A stretch of DNA of 42,763 nt, from contig JANNBJ010000210.1 of the NCBI GenBank assembly GCA_031385325.1, positions 1 to 42,763 on the forward strand, in the 5' to 3' direction. Below the pieces are notes generated by a model that did not search any database, was not told the origin of the DNA, and saw only the letters and a list, made by a program, of their open reading frames with translations. This document shows positions 8,883 to 16,924 of the stretch, in pieces. Origin of the DNA: SYFY01 sp031385325 (GTDB taxonomy: Bacteria; Pseudomonadota; Gammaproteobacteria; Pseudomonadales; Azotimanducaceae). The first letter of the stretch is position 1. The number at the start of each line of letters is the position of its first letter. Both the position numbers and the translations under genes were made by a program.

Positions 8883-9775
8883 AGAATCTCGGCCAGTGTC
8901 AGGTAGTGATCTGCCAACAAGAACCCGAACAAGGCCATCAGATAGACGATGGAATAGCGAAATGTCTCCATCGGCGCGCGCGGATTCTTGTTGCGAATAA
9001 GAACTATCGCCCAGTAGAGAAACCCACCGCCAAGTGCAAGCGCGCCGACCAGATAGAACCAACCTGTCATCTGGATCAGGTAGGGAAACACCGTGACCAC
9101 CACGAGGATTATCGTATAGAGAAGGATATGCAGCCGGGTGAACGCGTCACCGTGTGTCACCGGCAACATCGGGATGCCCACAGATCGGTACTCTTCCTTC
9201 CGCTCGAGCGCGAGCGCCCAGAAATGCGGAGGCGTCCAGGCAAAAATGATGAGAACCAGCAGTACGCCTTCGGCATCCACGCTATTGGTGACCGCGGTCC
9301 AGCCGAAGAGCGGTGGTGCTGCACCGAACAATCCGCCAATGACAATGTTCTGCGGTGTGGCGCGCTTGAGGTATAGGGTATAGATCAGCCCATAGCCCAC
9401 CCACGACGCAAAGTTGAGCCAGGCAGTCAAAGGATTCACCGCAAAATAAAGGAGCACGAAGCCGCTGATACCCGTAACCGCGGCGAACACGATCCCTTCC
9501 TTCAGACTGACCCGACCAGTTGCAACAGGCCGCTGACTTGTGCGCGACATGCGGGCATCAATGTGTGCATCGGCGAGGTGGTTCACGACGGCCGCAGACC
9601 CTGCGACCAAGGCGATTCCAACCGTTGCATTGATCAGTAGATCGATGGGCATCATGCCAGGAGTCGCCAGACACATGCCGACGATGGAGCAGAGCAGCAT
9701 GAGCGCAACCACTCGCGGCTTGCACATCTCGAGATAGTCACGCCAGTGCGCTGTCGGGGCAGCCAGTTCGCTCAC
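8879..9775 (-). CDS. ctaB: Protoheme IX farnesyltransferase (heme O synthase)
   Basis: The start is placed at the GTG at 9775, overlapping the cox15 stop (GTGA), which gives 298 residues, the normal family length. UbiA-superfamily motifs are present: a first aspartate-rich motif in NHLADAHIDARMSRTSQRP and a second conserved loop near FAWTPPHFWALALERKEEY. About seven to nine transmembrane segments follow. The enzyme farnesylates heme b to heme o, the precursor of heme a made by the adjacent CtaA/Cox15. The much longer open frame upstream is the shadow of cox15. Translational coupling on both sides is likely. Confidence 0.96.
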   Translation of the reverse strand: MSELAAPTAHWRDYLEMCKPRVVALMLLCSIVGMCLATPGMMPIDLLINATVGIALVAGSAAVVNHLADAHIDARMSRTSQRPVATGRVSLKEGIVFAAVTGISGFVLLYFAVNPLTAWLNFASWVGYGLIYTLYLKRATPQNIVIGGLFGAAPPLFGWTAVTNSVDAEGVLLVLIIFAWTPPHFWALALERKEEYRSVGIPMLPVTHGDAFTRLHILLYTIILVVVTVFPYLIQMTGWFYLVGALALGGGFLYWAIVLIRNKNPRAPMETFRYSIVYLMALFGFLLADHYLTLAEIL

Positions 9776-10773
9776 GTCGAGGTTCCTTTGTACTGCTGTC
9801 GGGATTGGAAGGCGCGGAAGTTTACCGTAACCAGGGTGAGCAGTACGAGCGCACCCACTGCGTTGTGCAGTGTGGCGATGGTCAGTGGCAACAACAGCAG
9901 TACGTTGGCAATGCCCAGGCCAAGCTGGGCGCCGATGACCATGGCCAGCGTGACGGCGAATCGACTCCCGGCTTGCCATAGACGGAACACCAGCAAACCG
10001 CCGATCAGCAAAACCATCAGCGCTCCGATTCGATGGACCACTTGAATCGTGACCCTCGCGTCGTTTTCCAGCTGCCCCCCAAGATAGTTGGGACCAACTT
10101 CCTGCAGGACGTTGAAACCTTCAGCAAAATCCATAGATGGCAAAATGTGGCCGTGACAGGTGGGAAAGTCCCGACAGGCGAGAGCTGCATAGTTGGATGA
10201 AACCCATCCGCCCAGGGCAATCTGAAACACCACTACGATTAACGCGAGGCGCGCCAATCCGACAAGATGATCTGGCACCTGCCAGTTGTCCCGAAGGCCA
10301 GGGCTTTGGCGAAGATACAACAACCAGATTAGAGATAACGTCGTAAAGCCTCCGAGCAAGTGAGCAGTGACCACCTGCGGCCAGAGCTTGAGGGTTACCG
10401 TCCACGCACCAAAGGCGCCCTGCAAAATCACCATCGCCAACAAGGCGATCGGCAGTTTGAGCGGGGGCCGATGATCTTCCCGCTGCCCCCTGACAAAGAG
10501 GATGGTCATCACGACAATCACGAATCCGAGCGTCGACGCAAAATATCGATGCACCATCTCGGGCCACGCCCGGTGTGCTTCGACCGGCGCGTGCGGAAAC
10601 CGCTCTTGCGCAATGGCAACGTGCTCATCCGAACTGGGCACCACCAGAAATCCATAACAGCCTGGCCAATCCGGACAGCCAAGGCCCGCGTCGACCAGAC
10701 GAGTCCAGGCGCCGAGCACAACTACAACGCTGGCCAGGAAAAGCGCGAACAGTGTCAATCGTTTACGCATCAT
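9772..10773 (-). CDS. ctaA: Heme A synthase, CtaA/COX15 family
   Basis: This is an integral membrane protein of about 333 residues with eight predicted helices in two similar halves. The conserved heme-ligand histidines are visible in EMVHRYFAS, VTAHLLGG, VVHRIGALM and TLHNAVGAL. An N-terminal loop has the paired-cysteine pattern seen in the COX15 family (GLGCPDWPGCYG). The enzyme oxidises heme o to heme a in the membrane. The start is an ATG at 10773 that shares one base with the previous stop codon; a TTG at 10776 or an ATG at 10770 are equally possible. The 3' end overlaps the ctaB start. Confidence 0.95.
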   Translation of the reverse strand: MMRKRLTLFALFLASVVVVLGAWTRLVDAGLGCPDWPGCYGFLVVPSSDEHVAIAQERFPHAPVEAHRAWPEMVHRYFASTLGFVIVVMTILFVRGQREDHRPPLKLPIALLAMVILQGAFGAWTVTLKLWPQVVTAHLLGGFTTLSLIWLLYLRQSPGLRDNWQVPDHLVGLARLALIVVVFQIALGGWVSSNYAALACRDFPTCHGHILPSMDFAEGFNVLQEVGPNYLGGQLENDARVTIQVVHRIGALMVLLIGGLLVFRLWQAGSRFAVTLAMVIGAQLGLGIANVLLLLPLTIATLHNAVGALVLLTLVTVNFRAFQSRQQYKGTST

Positions 10774-11309
10774 CAACCGATCTGCGAGAGTTTGAGAAGA
10801 CGCTTCAAGTCATCAAGCACCGGTTTGGGCGGGGTGGTCTCGGGATACCAGAAAACGAGATTGCCGAGTGGATCGACGATGTAAACCCCGGGTTTCAATG
10901 ACGCTGGCGTCTGGCGCAGTTCTACCTTGTCCATTTCTTCCGTAGTCACCACCCCAGACGTCGCATCGAGCGTCAGCAAAGCACGCGCAACCCGGTTGGC
11001 TTCCTTGTTAAGCAGTGTGTGCAGCGACCGAAGGTCGTGCATCGTCTTTGCACAATTCGCCTCACACTTGTCTACCACCATCCACAACCACCACTTTTCG
11101 TGGGTATTGAACGCGCCTTTCGAATCCTGCCACTCCAGCGAGTCCACTTGCATCGGTGGGTCTACAAACTCGCCGCTATTGGTGGTGCCCCATGACATCC
11201 CTTCGCGCGCGCCGAGAAACAACAACCAGGCGAGTCCCAAGGTTGCGAACGATATTCCGAACAACGTCACCAATTGGCGTCGACCTCGTTTTGTAGCCGT
11301 CTCATCCAT
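10773..11309 (-). CDS. Sco-like membrane-anchored thioredoxin-fold protein of the oxidase cluster
   Basis: From the ATG at 11309 the protein is 178 residues, with one N-terminal membrane anchor (about residues 13-33) and a periplasmic domain. Cys82 and Cys86 form a CxxxC pair (KCEANC) at the position of the SCO copper motif. The later segment YIVDPLGNLVFWYP resembles the SCO segment VDHSGNIVIINP, but has Pro where SCO has the copper-binding His. The gene lies between SURF1 and cox15, a position usually filled by an uncharacterised gene in such loci. It overlaps SURF1 by 8 bases. A role in cytochrome oxidase assembly is inferred from context. A disulfide reductase function would fit a CxxxC pair without the His, but this is not shown. 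Confidence 0.82.
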   Translation of the reverse strand: MDETATKRGRRQLVTLFGISFATLGLAWLLFLGAREGMSWGTTNSGEFVDPPMQVDSLEWQDSKGAFNTHEKWWLWMVVDKCEANCAKTMHDLRSLHTLLNKEANRVARALLTLDATSGVVTTEEMDKVELRQTPASLKPGVYIVDPLGNLVFWYPETTPPKPVLDDLKRLLKLSQIG

Positions 11310-11994
11310 TGCTGCGAACCCTGTCTTTACTGCGCCTGTACACCACAACCCACCCGATAATCAAAACCACGCCTAACCCAAACCATTGCACGGCATACCC
11401 GATATGTCGTTCACGACCAAATTCCAGATCGGTCGGGGCGGCCCGGAGAGCGCCAGCTGAGCCGGCTTCCAATCGCATCTCCATCGGCAGCGCATCACTT
11501 CGCTTCGCCATCTGATCAAGATCGCGTCGCTGCACCCGGACTTTTTCACCCGCAGGCCATTCATCAGCGCCCAGCATGAGCGGTAGCCCCATTTGCGGCC
11601 ACACCAGCACCACAATCTCTACGGCACCGGTTGGTGTCTCCACCTCGGGCAACTGTGCTCGTTCGGCCAATCCGGCGATCCAACCTCGATTCACAAGGTA
11701 ACGACGACCTTCGTTGGTGACGAACAACTGCATGACCCAGTAGCCGACCTGACCTTGCATCACCTGGTTGTCAACGAGGTACTGATCCGCGCCATATTCT
11801 CCTCTCAGGAGCAACCGAGAAAAGGCCTCAATATGTTCGCCCGGCTCCTGAACCTGAGAACCCAACTGATCGAAGTAAGCCTCTTCAAGAGCCGCCTTCT
11901 GGTCCGCACGATTCAGCTGCCAGAGCCCCAGAGACACCATAGTCGGTAACATCACCAGGACAAAAATGTTGAGCGCCCAAGGCACCCGTGCCAC
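11302..11994 (-). CDS. SURF1 family cytochrome oxidase biogenesis protein
   Basis: This 230-residue protein has the SURF1 layout of one N-terminal and one C-terminal membrane helix around a periplasmic domain. Family features include the N-terminal LGLWQLNRADQK, central YLVNRGWI, and a C-terminal helix with VQWFGLGVVLIIGWVVVYRR. SURF1 proteins help insert heme a into subunit I. The start is a GTG at 11994, giving MARVPWALN. It begins only 27 bases from the divergent DUF2909 start. A downstream gene overlap of 8 bases links it to the Sco-like protein. Confidence 0.93.
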   Translation of the reverse strand: MARVPWALNIFVLVMLPTMVSLGLWQLNRADQKAALEEAYFDQLGSQVQEPGEHIEAFSRLLLRGEYGADQYLVDNQVMQGQVGYWVMQLFVTNEGRRYLVNRGWIAGLAERAQLPEVETPTGAVEIVVLVWPQMGLPLMLGADEWPAGEKVRVQRRDLDQMAKRSDALPMEMRLEAGSAGALRAAPTDLEFGRERHIGYAVQWFGLGVVLIIGWVVVYRRSKDRVRSNG

Positions 11995-12021
11995 TAAATC
12001 GTCTCGGTGCTAAAGTGCGCC

Positions 12022-12270
12022 ATGCTCAAAATCATCATCGTCGTTCTGTTCATCGGCATCGTCATCAGCCTGTTCAGCGGACTCGCCTTTCTATTCAAAG
12101 ATGCGGACAAGCCGCAATCGCGCAGAACGCTCCACGCATTAGGGGTCCGGATTACATTGGCCGCAGCGTTACTCGCTTCAATCGGCTACGGGTTTTACAC
12201 CGGGGAGCTCAAACTTGGAGAGAACGCGCCCTGGCACAACAGGGCGCAGACGTCGGAAGCTGCAGATTAG
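12022..12270 (+). CDS. DUF2909 family twin-helix small membrane protein
   Basis: From the ATG at 12022 the protein is 82 residues with two transmembrane helices (about residues 1-24 and 41-61) joined by a short loop with FKDADKPQSRRTLHALGVRIT. This pattern matches the DUF2909 family, which has no known function and is usually encoded between coxC and SURF1 in the opposite orientation, exactly as here. A GTG at 12007 would add five residues. The stop overlaps the coxC stop on the other strand (bases 12267-12270), so the two genes converge with no room for a terminator. Confidence 0.85.
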   Translation: MLKIIIVVLFIGIVISLFSGLAFLFKDADKPQSRRTLHALGVRITLAAALLASIGYGFYTGELKLGENAPWHNRAQTSEAAD

Positions 12271-13184
12271 AGAATGTAGACGAAGATAAAGAGGCACACC
12301 CAGACCACGTCAACGAAGTGCCAGTACCACGACGCCGCCTCAAATCCGAAACAGTCGTCAGGCTTGAAGTGCCCCTTGAAGGCTCTCAGCAGTTGAATGA
12401 TCAGAATGAACGTTCCCAAGGTGACATGAAAGCCGTGGAAGCCCGTCAATATGAAGAACGTGGAGCCGTAGATGCCGCTACTCAGCGTCAGACCCAGTTC
12501 GTTGTAGGCGTGCACATATTCCTCAGCCTGGAAGCCAAGGAAGGCCAAGCCAAATACGATTGTCAGTGACAACCAGAATATCAAGCGCCCGCGGTTCTGA
12601 TCCTTGATTGCGGTGTGCGCAAAGTGAACCCAGATGCTCGACGCCAGCAAAAGTACGGTGTTGATGAACGGCAGATAGCTTCCCCAGCTGCTGATAGCTG
12701 GCGGTGCCATGCTCTCATGTGGCCCGGAGAACAGTTCGTTATCAGGGTTTTTCATCACGGGCCATTCGGAGGAAAACTCCGGCCACAGATAGTCACCCGT
12801 AAATCCCTTGTCTCCATCGCCGCCCAGCCACGCTACGGCAAAATTTCGGGCATAAAACAAAGCACCAAAGAATGCTGCGAAGAACATGACTTCGGAGAAG
12901 ATGAACCAGCTCATGCCCCACACATAGGAACGCTTGAGCTGTGGGTTCGCCATACCAGCGAAATTTTCCTGGATCACCTTGCTGAACCACAGGAACACGA
13001 CGACGGAAAATATTGCCACTCCGATTAGCGACTGTACCCAGCTGCCATCCTCGCCAGCCTTGGTGTGATTAAGCCAGGTCCCAAACCCGGTCAGCATCAG
13101 CATAATGCCCAGCGCAATAAAGACTGGATACCACCCGTTGTCAGGTACGTAATAGATCGATGGATCGGCCTTGGGGTTGGCCAT
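12267..13184 (-). CDS. coxC: Cytochrome c oxidase subunit III
   Basis: This 305-residue protein has the usual seven-helix subunit III layout. Recognisable segments are SEVMFFAAFFGALFYAR, LLLASSIWVHFAH, the EEYVHAY region and the C-terminal FHVTLGTFILIIQLLRA...ASWYWHFVDVVWVCLFIFVYIL. Subunit III stabilises the catalytic core and is the third mitochondrial-type core subunit. The ATG at 13184 has a good ribosome-binding site (AGGAG). It follows ctaG by 15 bases and belongs to the coxB-coxA-ctaG-coxC transcription unit. Confidence 0.97.
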   Translation of the reverse strand: MANPKADPSIYYVPDNGWYPVFIALGIMLMLTGFGTWLNHTKAGEDGSWVQSLIGVAIFSVVVFLWFSKVIQENFAGMANPQLKRSYVWGMSWFIFSEVMFFAAFFGALFYARNFAVAWLGGDGDKGFTGDYLWPEFSSEWPVMKNPDNELFSGPHESMAPPAISSWGSYLPFINTVLLLASSIWVHFAHTAIKDQNRGRLIFWLSLTIVFGLAFLGFQAEEYVHAYNELGLTLSSGIYGSTFFILTGFHGFHVTLGTFILIIQLLRAFKGHFKPDDCFGFEAASWYWHFVDVVWVCLFIFVYIL

Positions 13185-13199
13185 AGTCAGCTCCTGTTT

Positions 13200-13763
13200 C
13201 TAACTTGGGTTGCGGCCACTTTCGATCGTCGACAGGTCGACGAAGTCGGTGACGTCAAACAATGCATAACTCAAATTCAATGACGTGACATGTTTTGGCA
13301 GTTCAGCGCCGACGATGAAACGCATGGGCATCTCCATCGTCTCGCCCGGCTGCAGTACCTGACGCTCAAAACAAAAACACTCGGTCTTGTGGAAGTACTC
13401 GACGGCCGATCCGGGTGATAGAGACGGTACCGCCTGCCCGACCATCACTTTGTCGGTCGTATTCGTGACAAAGAAGTTCACTGAGTTCAGCACCCCGGGA
13501 TGCACCTCTACGCCACCTTTTTCAGACCAGAACTTCCACGGCATGCTTTCATTGGTGTTGGTGATGAAGTTCACCCGCACGACTCGGCTTTGGTCCACTG
13601 ACTCTGTCGCAGGCTCATAAAGATAGACGCCGGCTGTTTTGCCATTCAACCCCGTCACCTTGCAAAGCAGGTCATACATAGGCACCAAGGCGAAGGCAAA
13701 TCCGAACATGCCGATAACCAGCATGATCAGTTTGCCTACGGTGCGGTTCTGACTTTGTGCCAT
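13200..13763 (-). CDS. ctaG: Cytochrome c oxidase assembly protein CtaG/Cox11
   Basis: This 187-residue protein has one N-terminal membrane helix (about residues 10-30) followed by a periplasmic beta-sandwich domain. The copper-binding CFCF motif is present at residues 129-132 (TECFCFERQ), and Cys34 follows the membrane helix. Cox11 proteins deliver copper to the CuB site of subunit I. It lies between coxA and coxC, 17 bases after the coxA stop, as in many alpha-, beta- and gammaproteobacterial aa3 loci. Confidence 0.96.
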   Translation of the reverse strand: MAQSQNRTVGKLIMLVIGMFGFAFALVPMYDLLCKVTGLNGKTAGVYLYEPATESVDQSRVVRVNFITNTNESMPWKFWSEKGGVEVHPGVLNSVNFFVTNTTDKVMVGQAVPSLSPGSAVEYFHKTECFCFERQVLQPGETMEMPMRFIVGAELPKHVTSLNLSYALFDVTDFVDLSTIESGRNPS

Positions 13764-13780
13764 GAGTGCTCTTGAACGCC

Positions 13781-15391
13781 TCAGGAATGCGCTTCGGCGT
13801 CAGTGAACTTCGGCGGATGCGTAAACGTGTGGTAAGGCGCTGGTGAGGGAATCGTCCATTCCAGTCCATGCGCACCTTCCCACACACGATCCGTCGCGGG
13901 TTTGCCGCTGCGAATCGTTTTGATGACGATGTACAGGAAGAAGACCTGGGAGAAACCGAAGATGAACGCTCCGATACTGGACAGCATGTTGAAGTCCGCA
14001 AATTGCAGCGCATAGTCCGGAATGCGGCGCGGCATTCCAGCGAGGCCAGAAAAATGCTGCGGAAAGAACGTGACGTTCACACCGATGAAGGACAGCCAGA
14101 AGTGCAGCTTGCCTAGCCGTTCGTCATACATGCGGCCGCACCATTTCGGAATCCAGTAATACGTCGCGGCAATGATTGAGAAGATGGCGCCGGGCACCAG
14201 TACGTAATGGAAGTGGGCAACGACAAAATACGTGTCGTGGTACTGATAGTCAGCCGGTGTAATCGCCAGCATCAATCCGGAAAACCCACCGATAGTGAAG
14301 AGCACGACAAACGCGATGGCGAACAACATCGGTGTTTCGAAACTCATGCTGCCCCGCCACATGGTTGAGACCCAGTTGAATACTTTCACGCCAGTCGGAA
14401 TGGCAATCAGCATGGTCGCGTACATGAAGAACAGCTGGCCGGCGAGAGGCATACCAACTGTGAACATGTGGTGCGCCCACACGATAAACGACAGGAAGGC
14501 AATCGAGGCCACTGCGTAGACCATCGAGTCATACCCAAAAAGTGACTTGCGGGCAAACGTCGGGATGATCTGCGAGACGATTCCGAACGCAGGCAGAATC
14601 ATGATGTACACCTCGGGGTGTCCGAAGAACCAGAAGATGTGCTGGAACATCACCGGGTCACCACCACCGGCCGCATTGAAGAACGAGGTACCGAAGTGGA
14701 TGTCGAACAACATCATCGTCACGGCGCCAGCCAATACCGGCATTACGGCAAGGAGTAAATAAGCGGTAATCAACCAGGTCCAGACAAACAGCGGCATCTT
14801 CATCAACGTCATGCCAGGGGCGCGCATGTTCAGAATGGTGGCGATGATGTTGATGCTACCCATGATCGACGACGCGCCCATCATGTGGACCGCAAAGATG
14901 AAGTAGGTGACTGAAGGAGGCGCATAAGTGGTTGACAGCGGGGCGTAGAACGTCCAGCCGAAGTTTGGACCACCACCTTCCATGAACAGTGTCGAGAGCA
15001 TGATCCCGAATGCGAAGGGCAGTATCCAAAAGGACAGGTTGTTCAATCTGGGCAGTGCCATATCCGGGGCACCTACCATCATCGGTACCAGCCAGTTGGC
15101 CAGTCCCACAAACGCCGGCATCACTGCCCCGAACACCATGATGAGACCATGGTTGGTGGTCATCTGGTTGAAAAATTCCGGCACGACAAACTGAAGGCCA
15201 GGCTCGAACAATTCGGTTCGGATGACCAGAGCCATCATGCCGCCGATCAGGAACATCGTGAAACTGAACCAGAGGTACAGCGTACCAATGTCCTTGTGGT
15301 TGGTGGTGAACAACCAACGGGCCAGACCTTTCGCCGGCCCGTGGTGTTCATGGTCGTCGTGACCTGCGTGGGACTCGATTACTTCGCTCAT
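13781..15391 (-). CDS. coxA: Cytochrome c oxidase subunit I, aa3 type (A1 family heme-copper oxidase)
   Basis: This is a complete 536-residue catalytic subunit with twelve predicted transmembrane helices. The sequence FWFFGHPEVYIMILP carries the CuB His and the Glu and Tyr typical of the A1 family. WAHHMFTVG and the heme-ligand segment VVAHFHYVLVPGA are intact. The K-channel lysine region is visible in AIPTGVKVFNW. It reduces oxygen to water with proton pumping in the inner membrane. The ATG at 15391 has the ribosome-binding site AGGAG. It lies 8 bases after the coxB stop. Confidence 0.98.
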   Translation of the reverse strand: MSEVIESHAGHDDHEHHGPAKGLARWLFTTNHKDIGTLYLWFSFTMFLIGGMMALVIRTELFEPGLQFVVPEFFNQMTTNHGLIMVFGAVMPAFVGLANWLVPMMVGAPDMALPRLNNLSFWILPFAFGIMLSTLFMEGGGPNFGWTFYAPLSTTYAPPSVTYFIFAVHMMGASSIMGSINIIATILNMRAPGMTLMKMPLFVWTWLITAYLLLAVMPVLAGAVTMMLFDIHFGTSFFNAAGGGDPVMFQHIFWFFGHPEVYIMILPAFGIVSQIIPTFARKSLFGYDSMVYAVASIAFLSFIVWAHHMFTVGMPLAGQLFFMYATMLIAIPTGVKVFNWVSTMWRGSMSFETPMLFAIAFVVLFTIGGFSGLMLAITPADYQYHDTYFVVAHFHYVLVPGAIFSIIAATYYWIPKWCGRMYDERLGKLHFWLSFIGVNVTFFPQHFSGLAGMPRRIPDYALQFADFNMLSSIGAFIFGFSQVFFLYIVIKTIRSGKPATDRVWEGAHGLEWTIPSPAPYHTFTHPPKFTDAEAHS

Positions 15392-15399
15392 GCGAACTC

Positions 15400-16560
15400 C
15401 TATTTACTTGCCGCGGCGTTCGCCACGTCAACGGGCTGTGTCACGTCTTCTGCTTTGTTACTCCAGGAGTGCCGCTCGAAATGCACCACCGCCGCCAGTT
15501 CAACCTTGCTGAGCTGGTTTGCAAACGACTGCATCGAAGTACCTGGAACACCATTCAGCACCTTGCGAATGTGATCATCTCTTGGCCCGGTTGCGACGGG
15601 GCTTCCAGCCAGAGCCGGGAACACCGGAGGAACGCCCTGGCCATTGGGCTGGTGACAGGAAACACAGAACTTGGTGTACACCACCTCGCCCTGCGTCATC
15701 AATTCTTCGTGGGTGAACACCATGCTTTCCAGCTTCTGGCGCTCCTGCTCTGCGGCCAGCTTGCCCGCATACCACGCGTCAAAGTCTTCCTGGGGCATGG
15801 CCTCGACGACCACCGGCATGAAGCCATGGTCTTTGCCGCACAACTCCGTGCACTGTCCTCTATAGATACCGGGTGTCGGCACGATCGCCCACAGCTCGTT
15901 CAGCATGCCGGGTACGGCATCACGCTTGATGCCGAAGTCCGGCACCCACCAGGCATGGATCACATCCTGAGAGGTGACGAGAAAACGGACTTTCTTGTTG
16001 ATCGGGATCCGCAATGGTTCATCCACCTCGAGCAGGTAGTGCTCGCCTTTGGCCGACAGGTTATGCCGTTCTTCGATCGGCGTTGCCAGGGTAGAAAAGT
16101 AGGAGAAGGTCTTGTCGAAGTCCTCATCAAGGTACTTGTACTGCCACTTCCATTGGTAGCCGCGGACCTCAATGGACATGTCCTCTCCGCCGGTGTCATA
16201 CATGGCTACCAGCACTTTTGTAGCCGGCACGCACATGGCAATCAGGATCAGCGTCGGGACGATCGTCCAGGCAATTTCCAGTTTCGTATTTTCATGGAAG
16301 TGCGCAGCCTGATAACCAGCCGAACGGCGGTGATGAATGATCGACCAGAACATCGCTCCAAAAACGATGGCGCCGATAACGACGCACACCCAGAGAATCA
16401 GCATATGCAGGTCATATACCTGCCGGCTGATATCGGTCACGCCGACTCGCATGTTGAGTTCGTCAGCGACGACAAATCCTGACGCCAACATCGACATGAC
16501 ACCCGCAGCATTACGCAGCCGCCGGATCCCTGTGCAGTGTTTATTCACGCTCACGCTCAC
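15400..16560 (-). CDS. coxB: Cytochrome c oxidase subunit II with fused C-terminal cytochrome c domain (caa3-like)
   Basis: This 386-residue protein starts with a signal sequence, then two membrane helices (about residues 50-75 and 95-115) and a periplasmic cupredoxin domain. CuA ligands are His202, Cys237, Cys241, His245 and Met248 (segment CTELCGKDHGFMP). A cytochrome c domain follows with heme motif CVSCH at residues 299-303, so electrons can enter through a tethered c-type heme. The start is ambiguous. GTG codons occur at 16560, 16554 and 16548 in a GTGAGC repeat, with AAGGTG upstream. A sigma-70-like promoter lies about 80 bases upstream, making this the first gene of the oxidase operon. 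Confidence 0.96.
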   Translation of the reverse strand: MSVSVNKHCTGIRRLRNAAGVMSMLASGFVVADELNMRVGVTDISRQVYDLHMLILWVCVVIGAIVFGAMFWSIIHHRRSAGYQAAHFHENTKLEIAWTIVPTLILIAMCVPATKVLVAMYDTGGEDMSIEVRGYQWKWQYKYLDEDFDKTFSYFSTLATPIEERHNLSAKGEHYLLEVDEPLRIPINKKVRFLVTSQDVIHAWWVPDFGIKRDAVPGMLNELWAIVPTPGIYRGQCTELCGKDHGFMPVVVEAMPQEDFDAWYAGKLAAEQERQKLESMVFTHEELMTQGEVVYTKFCVSCHQPNGQGVPPVFPALAGSPVATGPRDDHIRKVLNGVPGTSMQSFANQLSKVELAAVVHFERHSWSNKAEDVTQPVDVANAAASK

Positions 16561-16638
16561 ACCTTGATTGAATGATTTGCTGTTCGGTTGGAGTCCGCAT
16601 CAACGCCCCGTCCCGGCGGCCTCCTGAAAAGCCGGGCA

Positions 16639-16666
16639 ATTATAGCAACCGAGCTTCAATTCACAA
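16639..16666 (-). promoter_or_regulatory. Sigma-70-type promoter for the cox operon
   Basis: On the minus strand a TTGTGA hexamer (16666-16661), a 16-base spacer and a perfect TATAAT (16644-16639) lie upstream of coxB. Transcription would start near 16632, leaving an untranslated leader of about 70 bases before the first coxB GTG. No gene other than coxB could use it. The prediction rests on the hexamers only. Confidence 0.6.
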
Positions 16667-16705
16667 CGCAGTCAATCAGCTAGATCAACAAGATAAGAGC
16701 GAATA

Positions 16706-16924
16706 TCAATCGAGTCGGAGGGTTCTGATCGGCGGAAGCGGTTCAACAGACGAGGGTTGGCCTTCTTCAACAGCTTGCATTGTCTCTGCCTGGCCACAGG
16801 CTATGCATCGTCGGGCGAGCAAAACGCCCTCCGCATCAAGGTCGATCATCATGCGATCCGGTGTGTGGCAATACGTACATTCCGCACCGGCAACAAAACG
16901 CGAGCGGGCAACAGGCCGACTCAC
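16706..16924 (-). CDS. YheV-like putative zinc-ribbon protein (DUF2387)
   Basis: From the GTG at 16924 the protein has 72 residues. It has the family start RSRFVAGAECTYC followed by a second cysteine pair, so Cys16/Cys19 and Cys40/Cys43 form a probable zinc ribbon. The family (YheV, DUF2387) is widespread in gammaproteobacteria and functionally uncharacterised. The GTG overlaps the aroE stop codon in a GTGA tetranucleotide, so it is likely the last gene of the LysM-dprA-aroE unit. A longer in-frame ATG at 16984 would lie inside aroE and is less likely. Confidence 0.83.
   Translation of the reverse strand: MSRPVARSRFVAGAECTYCHTPDRMMIDLDAEGVLLARRCIACGQAETMQAVEEGQPSSVEPLPPIRTLRLD

Noticed and set aside
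15469..16482. Open frame of 337 codons on the plus strand opposite coxB
   Set aside because: It lies antisense to coxB and its His/Gln-rich translation has no family features.
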